52,522 nucleotides of DNA from Paracoccaceae bacterium (GTDB taxonomy: Bacteria; Pseudomonadota; Alphaproteobacteria; Rhodobacterales; Rhodobacteraceae): positions 1 through 52,522 of the forward strand of contig JAKITE010000006.1 of NCBI GenBank assembly GCA_021648225.1. The letters are read 5' to 3'. Positions 1 to 7,530 of the stretch are shown in pieces. The notes under the pieces were generated by a model. That model ran no database searches. It was not told where the DNA came from and worked only from the letters and a program-made list of their open reading frames with translations. The position numbers and the translations under genes were made by a program. Position 1 is the stretch's first letter; every line of letters starts with the position of its first letter.

Positions 1-370
1 AATTATGCAATTCCTTAAAATGTGCAACCATGCCGCGCTGGGTGGGTTTGTTGTAATATGGGGTAACCACCAGCGCCGCTGTTGCGCCGACCTGTTGGGC
101 GAATTGCACCAGACCAACCGATTCTGCGGTGGCGTTGGAACCCGCACCGGCAATAATCGGAATGCGCCCTGCGGCGGTTTGCACACAAATCCGGATAACC
201 TCGCGGTGTTCCTCGTGGCTAAGGGTCGGGGTTTCGCCGGAGGTGCCAACAGCGGTTATACCGCTGGAACCTTGGGAAATATGCCATTCTACAAGGTCTT
301 TCAGCGCCTTTTTGTCAATGGCACCGTTAACAAATGGCGTGACAAGGGCGGGAATGGATCCTGTAAACAT
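1..370 (-). CDS. dapA: 4-hydroxy-tetrahydrodipicolinate synthase (N-terminal part)
   Basis: The reverse strand encodes the first ~123 residues of DapA, which condenses pyruvate with aspartate semialdehyde in lysine and diaminopimelate synthesis. It starts at ATG 370-368 with MFTGSIPALVTPF, the usual opening of the family. The motif GTSGETPTL (phosphate/pyruvate-site loop) and the YYNKPTQ stretch, with the proton-relay tyrosine, are both readable. The gene runs off the left edge, so the Schiff-base lysine and the C-terminal half are not visible. It is divergent from the gene at 529, and the 158-bp spacer between them holds two palindromes. Family assignment is secure. Confidence 0.95.
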   Translation of the reverse strand, partial: MFTGSIPALVTPFVNGAIDKKALKDLVEWHISQGSSGITAVGTSGETPTLSHEEHREVIRICVQTAAGRIPIIAGAGSNATAESVGLVQFAQQVGATAALVVTPYYNKPTQRGMVAHFKELHN

Positions 371-462
371 GGGGGTGTCTCCGAGGTTGGAAAAAATGCG
401 TAAAAGCGGCGCGAACATACCCAAACCGCTCAAGGCGCGCAAGGGGCCGCGGTGTTAAAGGC

Positions 463-479
463 TGGCTTTTGAAAAGCCA
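463..479. promoter_or_regulatory. Perfect 17-bp palindrome, candidate operator
   Basis: TGGCTTTT-G-AAAAGCCA is a perfect inverted repeat with 8-bp arms around one central base. It lies in the divergent spacer between dapA and the sulfotransferase-like gene. The single-base centre is too short for an RNA hairpin loop, so a site for a dimeric DNA-binding protein is more plausible. The cognate regulator is unknown. Confidence 0.45.
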
Positions 480-490
480 CTTGTGCTAGA

Positions 491-509
491 GGTTTTGTTG
501 AACAAAACC
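491..509. promoter_or_regulatory. Perfect 19-bp palindrome, candidate operator
   Basis: GGTTTTGTT-G-AACAAAACC is a perfect inverted repeat with 9-bp arms and one central base. It lies 12 bp after the palindrome at 463-479 and ends 19 bp before the ATG at 529. A bound protein here would sit over the likely ribosome-binding or promoter region of the downstream gene. Both palindromes have the geometry of operator sites; no known consensus was matched. Confidence 0.5.
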
Positions 510-528
510 ATAACAAAAGCAGGCATGT

Positions 529-1422
529 ATGGAGGTCTACCTTCACTTGGGCGCCCATAAAACCGCCACCACATTTATTCAGCAATCCATGCAAAGCAAT
601 GCTGAAACGCTTGCTAAATCCGGTATTTTTGCCCCCAAGCTAGAAGATATACGTGCCGCAATTACCCCCGGAATGGCCGGTAAACCGATGTTGGGGTTCG
701 AGGAATGCATCTCCTTGATTCTGCCGGAAAGCGGGGTGTTTCACGGGGTTATGCCCGAACGGCTGATTTTATCGGATGAAAATATAATTGGCTATCCGGC
801 AGAAATTTTTGCCAAAGGTGTGTTTTATCTGGATGCAAAACAGCGGTTAAAGGTTTTGAAATCATGGTTGCCCGTGGCCCCGACAAAAATCGTTTTTGCT
901 GTGCGGCCTTATACGACGTTTTTTTCCTCGGCTTATGCGCAATGGCTGGGGCCTTTTGCCAAGAAACACGGGCCGAAAAAACGGTTTATCCCGCGCGAGG
1001 TTATTCATGAAAAAATTGCGGGGCTAAAACGCGGTTGGCCTGCCATTATGCGTGATCTGCAGAAGGTTTTTCCTGATTCGCAGATTATTGTAAAAGAATA
1101 CAGCGCCGCGCCGGAATATCTGCAAGAAATGTTTGAAATCCTGCTTGGGGATAGTGCCGGTGAACTGAAATACAACGCCGGATATTTCTGGAATCGCGGG
1201 CTGTCGGCCGATCTGGTGTCTGAGCTTGAATCCCAACTGGCCAAAGGCGAGGCCAGCCCTGAATCCGTGGCTAAAATACGCGCACAACGTAGCAAAAACC
1301 CGTCAGATCTGGGGGCGCATTTCTGGCCGGATGATCAGCGGGCCGCGCTTTTGCAGCGTTATGAAACCGATATTCGAACCCTGAAAGGCATGACCAACAA
1401 TAAGTTGATTTGGGCGGGGTAA
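529..1422 (+). CDS. Sulfotransferase-like protein
   Basis: A 297-residue soluble protein with no signal peptide. The N-terminus YLHLGAHKTATTFIQQ resembles the 5'-phosphosulfate-binding loop of PAPS-dependent sulfotransferases (P-loop-like, K/T-rich). The segment FAVRPYTTFFSSAYAQ near residue 128 resembles the second nucleotide-binding region (R...S), as in related bacterial sulfotransferase-like proteins. The acceptor is unknown; surface glycans are a common target in this superfamily. An overlapping ATG lies at 525 in another frame, and 529 is the start that opens this frame. It stands alone between the dapA spacer and the transglycosylase gene. The fold call is inferred from the N-terminal motif only. 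Confidence 0.6.
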   Translation: MEVYLHLGAHKTATTFIQQSMQSNAETLAKSGIFAPKLEDIRAAITPGMAGKPMLGFEECISLILPESGVFHGVMPERLILSDENIIGYPAEIFAKGVFYLDAKQRLKVLKSWLPVAPTKIVFAVRPYTTFFSSAYAQWLGPFAKKHGPKKRFIPREVIHEKIAGLKRGWPAIMRDLQKVFPDSQIIVKEYSAAPEYLQEMFEILLGDSAGELKYNAGYFWNRGLSADLVSELESQLAKGEASPESVAKIRAQRSKNPSDLGAHFWPDDQRAALLQRYETDIRTLKGMTNNKLIWAG

Positions 1423-1486
1423 TACAGGGGGCGACGCCAGCGTTAAAATATGTTAACCCCTCTCATTCATTTTATTCGAGAGCGTA

Positions 1487-3445
1487 ATGCAGCCAATTAA
1501 TTTTAAAATTTTTATCTTTCTGGTTTTCTGGAATGTTACGCCGGTTGTGGCGCAATCCCCCGAGCAAGACGGCGCGGCACTGGCTTCGGCTTTGGATGCC
1601 GCCAGTGGCAAAGACTGGCTGGCCGCGATAACCATAGCCGAGCGAATATCCGATCCGGTCGCGGTCGATATTATCGACTGGATGCGGCTACGCGCTGGTG
1701 AGGGCACATTCGCGGAATACGAATTCTTTCTGTCTGAAAACGCCGATTGGCCGGGGCTAAAACGCTTGCAAAAAGTCGGCGAACGCACCCTTCCTGATAA
1801 CCTGCCAGCGGCGCGGGTATTATCGTATTTTTCGGGTCATCCGCCCCAAACCGGTTTGGGGGTGATCCGTTATGCGGCAGCGCAAAACCAGCTTGGCCGC
1901 GTTGCCGAAGCCCGCCAAGAAGTGGTGCGCGCGTGGCAGGAAATGGAATTAACACTGGGGGAATTGCGGCAATTATCCGAAGAATACGCAGGGGTTTTGC
2001 AAGGCTATCACGAAGACCGGCTGGACTGGTTGTTATGGGAAAGAAAAACCGTCGCTGCCGAAGCCATGTTCGAATATGTCAGCGAGGCCCAGCAAAAGCT
2101 GGCGCAAGCCCGTATTGGATTACAACGTGGCACCAACGGGGTCGATGCCTTGATTGCTGCGGTTCCGGCGGCTTTGGCGGATGACCCGGGGCTGGCCTAT
2201 GACCGGTTTATCTGGCGGATCAAAAAAGGCTATTGGGATAGCGCCAGCGAGATGTTGGAAACCCGCACCGCCTCGGCTGATTTGCTGGGAAGGCCCGAAT
2301 ACTGGGCCAGCAGGCGGCGCGGATTTGCCCGCCGTGCCATGCGGGCCGAACGCTATGATCTGGCATATGAACTGGCCAGCCAGCATTATTTAAGCGCCGG
2401 CAGCAATTATGCCGATCTGGAATGGCTGTCAGGATTCATTGCTTTGGAAAAACAGGATGACCCTGCCAAAGCGCTGGTTCATTTTCAGAATTTCGATGCG
2501 GCTGTGCGGTCTCCGATCAGCATTGGACGCGCCGGATACTGGCTGGGCCTGACCCATACGGCGCTGGATAACCCAGACGCTGCCATGGTCAGCTTTGCAC
2601 GCGGTGCTGAATTTCAAACCAGCTTTTACGGGCAATTGGCAGCGGAGCGGGCCGGAATTGCTGCGGATGTGCGGCTTCAAGGCTATGACCTGCCACCGGA
2701 CTGGACGGTGGCGGGGTTTCTGACTGACGAATCCGTGCGCGCGGCGGTATTGTTCTATTTTGCCGAAGAGCCGCTTTTGGCGCGGCAATTCTTTTCCCAT
2801 GTCAGCGAAACCCTGCCAGCCCAGGAACAAGAGGCCTTGGGCCAATTGGCGATTGATCTGGAACTGCCGCATACCGCGCTGGCCATTGCCAAAATCGCGG
2901 CACGCAGCGGCACGGTTTTGCCCGATGCCTATTATCCGGTAACTGAACTGGCGTATTTCAGCGTCGATATTCCCGGGGAATTGGCCATGGCCATTGCGCG
3001 ACAGGAAAGCGAGTTTTACGTGCGAGCCCAAAGCAGCGTTGGTGCGCGCGGGTTGATGCAGGTGATGCCCGACACAGCGCGCCAGGTTGCCAATGAAATC
3101 GGTATTGAATTTTCACGCAACCGGCTGTTAAGCGACTGGCGCTATAACGCGCGGCTGGGCACTGCCTATCTGGCGGGTTTGATCGAGGATTATGACGGGT
3201 CCTATTTGCTGGCCGTTGCCGCCTATAATGCTGGCCCGTCAAGGGTTAACCGCTGGATCGAGGATTTCGGCGACCCGAGGCTAAGCACAGTTGACCCCGT
3301 CGTCTGGATCGAAAGCATTCCGTTTCGCGAGACCCGCAATTATGTGCAACGGGTGATGGAGGCATTGTTTGTCTATCGTGCCCGCATTAGCGGCAAAGTG
3401 CCCGAATTAACGCTGGAATCCGAACTGGGCCAAACCGCACTATAG
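1487..3445 (+). CDS. Soluble lytic murein transglycosylase (Slt70 type)
   Basis: A 652-residue periplasmic enzyme that cleaves the MurNAc-GlcNAc bond with formation of 1,6-anhydroMurNAc. A signal peptide spans about residues 1-22 (hydrophobic FKIFIFLVFWNVTPVVAQ). The middle ~450 residues are alpha-helical superhelix with repeated short-helix character, as in the Slt70 U and L domains. The C-terminal catalytic SLT domain begins near residue 495: AIARQESEF with catalytic Glu507, then GARGLMQVMPDTA and the AAYNAGPSRV motif. The length is normal for the family. It converges on the flavin reductase gene with only 6 bp between the stop codons. Confidence 0.93.
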   Translation: MQPINFKIFIFLVFWNVTPVVAQSPEQDGAALASALDAASGKDWLAAITIAERISDPVAVDIIDWMRLRAGEGTFAEYEFFLSENADWPGLKRLQKVGERTLPDNLPAARVLSYFSGHPPQTGLGVIRYAAAQNQLGRVAEARQEVVRAWQEMELTLGELRQLSEEYAGVLQGYHEDRLDWLLWERKTVAAEAMFEYVSEAQQKLAQARIGLQRGTNGVDALIAAVPAALADDPGLAYDRFIWRIKKGYWDSASEMLETRTASADLLGRPEYWASRRRGFARRAMRAERYDLAYELASQHYLSAGSNYADLEWLSGFIALEKQDDPAKALVHFQNFDAAVRSPISIGRAGYWLGLTHTALDNPDAAMVSFARGAEFQTSFYGQLAAERAGIAADVRLQGYDLPPDWTVAGFLTDESVRAAVLFYFAEEPLLARQFFSHVSETLPAQEQEALGQLAIDLELPHTALAIAKIAARSGTVLPDAYYPVTELAYFSVDIPGELAMAIARQESEFYVRAQSSVGARGLMQVMPDTARQVANEIGIEFSRNRLLSDWRYNARLGTAYLAGLIEDYDGSYLLAVAAYNAGPSRVNRWIEDFGDPRLSTVDPVVWIESIPFRETRNYVQRVMEALFVYRARISGKVPELTLESELGQTAL

Positions 3446-3451
3446 CCCGAT

Positions 3452-3916
3452 TTACAGGAATTTGCTTTGGCTAAGGATCAGGGGCGCATGGCCAAGGCTG
3501 TCAAACCCCGTGACCTTGCCAATCAAGATAATATGATCCCCTGCCTTGATCATATTTTGCCGCTGACATTCAAACCACGCCGCACAGCCATCAAGTAACG
3601 GATAGCCGGACGGGCCTGATTTCCAATCGGCATTTTCAAACCGGTCATGGTTTTTCAGGGAAAAATTGTCCGATACCGGCTTTTGGTTTTCGGACAGGAT
3701 ATTCACCGCAAACCCGGCGGCATTTGTCATGGCATCATAACTGCGCGAATGCTGCGACATACAAATCAACAACATGGCGGGATCAAGCGAAACCGAGGTA
3801 AACGAGCTGGCAGTAAACCCGACCGGCGCGCCGTGGGAATCCCGCGTGGTCACAACCGTGACACCGGTTGCGAACTTGCCAAAAGCAACCCGCAAATCTT
3901 TCTTTTCAATCCCCAA
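3452..3916 (-). CDS. Flavin reductase family protein
   Basis: A 154-residue protein of the NADH:FMN oxidoreductase (HpaC-like) family, which supplies reduced flavin to a partner monooxygenase or acts as a general flavin reductase. The opening FATGVTVVTTRD, the FTASSFTSVSLDPAMLLIC block and the SENQ...SDNF stretch are characteristic of the split-barrel FMN-binding fold. The usual C-terminal GDHxI(L)xGxV motif is present as GDHIILIGKV. No partner oxygenase lies nearby, so the physiological role is open. Upstream of its start lies a decayed region with no intact gene. Confidence 0.85.
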   Translation of the reverse strand: MGIEKKDLRVAFGKFATGVTVVTTRDSHGAPVGFTASSFTSVSLDPAMLLICMSQHSRSYDAMTNAAGFAVNILSENQKPVSDNFSLKNHDRFENADWKSGPSGYPLLDGCAAWFECQRQNMIKAGDHIILIGKVTGFDSLGHAPLILSQSKFL

Positions 3917-4064
3917 TTTTCCACCATTTTCTGACGGTATTTATCCTATGTAAGGTGGCAGGTTGCAAAATCACAAGACCCGATGGCCAAAACTTGGTGT
4001 GATAGGTGCAGATTTGTGGCTATTATTTTGGCTGGACACTGTTTTGGAAGAACGGGAGGTGTGA

Positions 4065-4165
4065 AGGAGGTGTTCGTGAACAAGGATTGACGGTATTCTG
4101 AAAGCAGGCGATCTGCTGAATAACACCTATGAAATCGAAGAACCGGTAGGTCAGGGCCGCACACC
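4065..4165 (+). pseudogene. Fossil 5' end of a Ser/Thr protein kinase gene
   Basis: A strong ribosome-binding site (AGGAGG, 4065-4070) precedes GTG at 4076, which begins V-N-K. After a one-base slip near 4085 the adjoining frame reads IDGILKAGDLLNNTYEIEE, then VGQGRT. This is the usual start of bacterial Hanks-type kinases: the linker, the first beta strand and the glycine-rich loop. Nothing kinase-like follows: the frame stays open to 4271 but encodes no VAIK lysine, HRD or DFG motif. A short unrelated tail (VGVQGFNGGNAVTF) is readable in another frame at about 4190-4235. It is best explained as the stump left by an internal deletion. The remaining bases up to 4256 hold nothing else I can recognise. 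Confidence 0.6.
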
Positions 4166-4256
4166 CTCGGATCTGTCAATCTGGTGGGTGTGCAGGGTTT
4201 TAATGGCGGCAATGCGGTCACATTTGTTACTTGCTAATATGACAGGAAAGGCAGGG

Positions 4257-5128
4257 TTAGCCGTCCAGTAATCTCATAGCACTATCAAGTGACCGTCGCA
4301 TCCGGTTAAAGGATGTGGAAAGCAAGCTGATTTCGTCTTTGCCTTTTTTAATGTATTCCGGCGATGAGAAATCACCCATACTGACCTGTTCCGAAATCTC
4401 CGACATCATTGCCACGGGTTTTAGAATAATGTGTGACAGCATCAGGTTAACCAGCGCAATGACCACCATAAATACCGTGAAAATGACCAGCATGATTACC
4501 ATAACCAGGTCAGCGGTGCGTTTATCAGCCAAAGCCATGGGCGCATAAATAATCTGCGCCCCGACAGTTTCGCCCATTTCCCAACCAAAGCCGTTTTCCG
4601 ATCCATAAAGGTCGATCATCGCGGCCGGTGCAATCGAGGGGTCGGAATGGCAATCAAGGCAGTTTGGGTCGGTGATGGTAAGCGGAAATGCCACCACAAA
4701 AACCCGCCCGCATCGGTTTCGCGAATGATCGAAATACGGTCCAGCGATTGGTCGGCACGAAGCTGGCTGATCAGCTCGGCCTCCCAATCCTCGGCCAGAT
4801 TATCGGGGTTGGTGGGGTTTAGGGCCGCTTCTTTATAATAGTAATCAGGAAAAGAGCTGCTGAAATAGGAAAAAACTGTTTGCGCGGAAAAGGATGGCAC
4901 CGTATGGGGCAGGAAAAGAATGTCGTTGCCGTCGGATAACAAGGGGTTAACCTCTGTCGAGGTATATTCCCTGACGGCCAGCGCATTGGCGCGAATGATG
5001 GATATTTCGTTTTCGATCTCTTGCAGCGCGTTTGATTTTGCTGCCTTGGAGGTCAGTCCGGTTGCCGCAATTATGCCAGAAACACATGCTAGTATTAACA
5101 CAAGATTAAATTTAGTCCGCAATCGCAT
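4257..5128 (-). pseudogene. c-type heme (DUF3365) / HAMP membrane sensor, frameshifted
   Basis: Two overlapping reading frames together make one ~290-residue protein. The first starts at 5128 (MRLRTKFNLVLILA, an N-terminal membrane anchor) and runs through the extracytoplasmic DUF3365 / Tll0287-like domain. At about 4701-4712 (GGGCGGG on the coding strand) the frame is lost by one base. The second frame continues with RVFVVAFPLTITDPNCLDCH, which contains the covalent heme motif CLDCH. It then carries a second membrane segment (VMVIMLVIFTVFMVVIALV) and a HAMP domain ending at 4257. There is no output domain after HAMP, so such proteins probably signal to a partner. Single-base loss could be real or an assembly error; apart from it the sequence looks intact. 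Confidence 0.8.
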
Positions 5129-5254
5129 AGGTTGAACCCCTCTTTTATTCCAGATGCTGGCAGGTTAAGTGTATTACTGTTTTGCGATTTTCGCTAGATT
5201 GCAATAGACAAGATTTAGATATATTTACGAGTAAAGTTTATTAGAAAGAAAAAA

Positions 5255-6400
5255 ATGTTCAAGAAAATCGCCTTTATTGGGTTGTTTCTATTGTCTCCTA
5301 TAGGTTTGATTGCACAAGAAAATCAAATTAAAATTGTGGCACTGGTTCTGACAACTGCCGAGTATAATCCGAGCTCCGATAATATTCTTGCAGCGCTTGA
5401 TTCGCTGAATGCGCAAACCTTACGGGTTGATTCGCCAAATGCGTCGGAATTGCGTGCGGTGATCAAACGGTTTGCGGCGGTGGCCATTGACAATGACATC
5501 GCGCTGGTTTTTGCCGATGGTCCGATTTTGAAGCTGGGCGAGCGGGAATTTTTGGCACCAAGCGATTTTGATCTGCGGCGGGGAACCGATTTGTTGACAC
5601 GGGCAATTCCGTTATCTGCATTGGCGCGGGCCACCGCGTTGGCGGGGGACGGGGGGGCGGTTTTTGTGCATTCCAGTGATCTGGGAAAGCCCCTGCCGGA
5701 TGAGGTTCACCTGGTCCAGTTAGCCCCGGATTTTCGTTCGGGCACCAGCCCGGTTTTGCTGGGGCAAGCCGGTTCGGCCATGGCAATGGCGGAGATTTTC
5801 GAAACCCATACTGATGGTGAAGAAATGGACCTGAGCCGTCTTTTGACCGACCTGATTTCACGGGTGGAATTTACGGTTTCCTATATCCCCGGCAGGTCGA
5901 TGATTATCAAAAAGCCTGCATTGGTAATCCCTGTGATTACTGCTCCGGCAGGTGGCATTTCAAATGCGGCGGATCAAGATGCTGTCAAACCGGGTGATAA
6001 CTCCGCAAATGCTGATGAAAATATTCCGGTTAATGGCGAAGATGGCACAAATGTGATCCCCGAGGCGCAATCTTCCCGAAATGCTGGCGGGTTGAACTTG
6101 CCGCAAATTCAGTCGCCGGCAGCTGGTCAACCCGTTGTCGAGCCAGAGCTTGAAATTGTTGATGCCGAGGCAGGAAAGCCTTTATCGCTTGAAGTGTTGG
6201 AAGCCTTGCAAAGCGGGCTGTCACGGGCCGATAAACGCACAATCCAGCACGGGTTGCGGGATGTCGGGTTTTATTCCGGCTTGATTGACGGCGTTTTTGG
6301 CAACCAGACCAAAGCCGCTATCGAGGCTTATCAAAGGTCGATTGATGCGGATGTTACCGGTGTTTTATCTGTGTCGCAGATGGATGGCTTTCTGAATTGA
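5255..6400 (+). CDS. Secreted caspase-fold pseudoprotease with peptidoglycan-binding domain
   Basis: A 381-residue protein with a signal peptide (residues 1-20, ending GLIAQ). Residues ~25-210 follow the caspase/metacaspase p20 layout: IKIVALVL strand, NILAALDSL helix, ELRAVIKRF helix, DIALVFADG strand, REFLAPSDFD and TRAIPLSALARA. The catalytic His motif (normally YYAGHG) reads VFADGP, with Gly at position 89. The catalytic Cys motif (normally DAC) reads HSS near 139-141. Both catalytic residues are therefore missing. A low-complexity acidic linker (~230-305) leads to a PG_binding_1 domain at ~318-381 (GLRDVGFYSGLIDGVFG, TKAAIEAYQ). It is likely periplasmic and wall-attached, acting as a scaffold rather than a protease. 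The fold assignment is by pattern, not by search. Confidence 0.7.
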   Translation: MFKKIAFIGLFLLSPIGLIAQENQIKIVALVLTTAEYNPSSDNILAALDSLNAQTLRVDSPNASELRAVIKRFAAVAIDNDIALVFADGPILKLGEREFLAPSDFDLRRGTDLLTRAIPLSALARATALAGDGGAVFVHSSDLGKPLPDEVHLVQLAPDFRSGTSPVLLGQAGSAMAMAEIFETHTDGEEMDLSRLLTDLISRVEFTVSYIPGRSMIIKKPALVIPVITAPAGGISNAADQDAVKPGDNSANADENIPVNGEDGTNVIPEAQSSRNAGGLNLPQIQSPAAGQPVVEPELEIVDAEAGKPLSLEVLEALQSGLSRADKRTIQHGLRDVGFYSGLIDGVFGNQTKAAIEAYQRSIDADVTGVLSVSQMDGFLN

Positions 6401-6477
6401 TTGAATTGGCTGAAAATGGCGGCGGGCGCGACAACATTACCGCAATTGCCATCGAAACCCCCGATCATTTTAGCTAA
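6397..6477 (+). pseudogene. Fossil 3' end of a PP2C-type protein phosphatase gene
   Basis: The frame beginning at 6397 reads LIELAENGGGRDNITAIAIE and ends at TAA 6475-6477. The G-G-R-D-N-I-T-x-I core is the metal-binding C-terminal signature of bacterial PP2C (Stp/PrpC) phosphatases, where the Asp of RDN coordinates the metal. No start codon or other PP2C motif lies upstream in this frame: it enters directly from the 3' end of the pseudo-caspase gene, which it overlaps by 4 bases. It appears to be the residue of a gene whose body was deleted. With the kinase stump at 4065-4165 it suggests a former kinase/phosphatase pair. Confidence 0.65.
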
Positions 6478-6507
6478 CCTTTAACGAAAACCCGTGTAAA
6501 AGAGCGC

Positions 6508-7527
6508 ATGAACGAAAATCGCACCCAAACTGCCCTTACAGGTGAAATGCCGTTCGCGGCGCTGAATTCTCTGGAATTGGCCGGTAAAGGGCTGGAAGCG
6601 GTCTTGTCAGCGTTAACCAACGGTATGGCTGGGCCGTTTATGGCTGCGCTGAAAATGATCGAGCGTTGTAAGGGCCGCCTGATTGTCGTGGGTGTGGGCA
6701 AAAGCGGCCATATTGGCGCAAAACTTGCCTCGACCTTTGCGTCCACCGGCACGCCGTCCTTTTTTGTGCATCCAACCGAGGCCAGCCATGGCGATCTGGG
6801 CATGATCAGCCGTGAAGACACGGTTTTGATCATTTCGCTTTCTGGTAAAACGCGGGAATTGCAGGATATTATTACCTATTGCAAACGGTTTTCCCTGCCC
6901 TTGATCGCGATTACTGCTGAGGCGACAAGCGTTGTCGCCATGGCCGCAAATGTAGTTTTGCATCTGCCGAAAACGCGCGAATCCTGCCCGCATAATCTGG
7001 CGCCAACCACCAGCACGCTGATGCAACTGGCGCTGGGCGATGCACTGGCCGTTAGCCTTGTTGAACGCCGCGGTTTTACCGAAGTGAATTTCCGTGAATT
7101 CCATCCCGGTGGCAAATTGGGTGCCAGCCTGATACCCGTGCATGAATTGATGGTTTCCGGTCAGGATATTCCGCTTATTTCGGAACCAAGTTCCATCATG
7201 CAGGGGTTGGAACTATTAACTGAAAAATCAATCGGCATTATCGGAGTTGCAGATTCAAATGGAAATTTGTCAGGTGTGATTACCGATGGCGATATTCGCC
7301 GTTATCTTGGCGATAGCGCATTTTCTTCGATGAAACAGATATTATGGGAAACGCCGGTTAGCAAAATGATGAGCAAAACCCCGATTTCCATTCCCCCGAA
7401 TATCATGGCGATCGAGGCTTTGGCCCTGCTTCAGGAACATAAAATCTCGGCGCTGTTTGTGTTGGAAAATGGTAAACCTGTCGGGGTGATTACCCTGTTA
7501 ACGTTGCTTCAGGCCGGAGTTGGCTAA
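6508..7527 (+). CDS. kdsD: D-arabinose 5-phosphate isomerase (KpsF/GutQ family)
   Basis: A 339-residue cytoplasmic enzyme converting ribulose 5-phosphate to arabinose 5-phosphate, the first step towards Kdo. An SIS domain covers ~45-190, with VVGVGKSGHIGAKLASTFASTG, the THPTEASHGDLG-type segment (here VHPTEASHGDLGMI) and LSGKTREL. Two CBS domains follow (~205-335), with GVITDGDIRR and the final VGVITLLTLL. It is the first gene of the kdsD-kdsB-kdsA operon, with 3 bp to kdsB. Length and domain order are those of the normal enzyme. Confidence 0.95.
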   Translation: MNENRTQTALTGEMPFAALNSLELAGKGLEAVLSALTNGMAGPFMAALKMIERCKGRLIVVGVGKSGHIGAKLASTFASTGTPSFFVHPTEASHGDLGMISREDTVLIISLSGKTRELQDIITYCKRFSLPLIAITAEATSVVAMAANVVLHLPKTRESCPHNLAPTTSTLMQLALGDALAVSLVERRGFTEVNFREFHPGGKLGASLIPVHELMVSGQDIPLISEPSSIMQGLELLTEKSIGIIGVADSNGNLSGVITDGDIRRYLGDSAFSSMKQILWETPVSKMMSKTPISIPPNIMAIEALALLQEHKISALFVLENGKPVGVITLLTLLQAGVG

Positions 7528-7530
7528 GCC

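Noticed and set aside
3946..4221. Minus-strand open frame of 91 residues opposite the kinase fossil
   Set aside because: It is antisense to a recognisable kinase start and resembles no protein.
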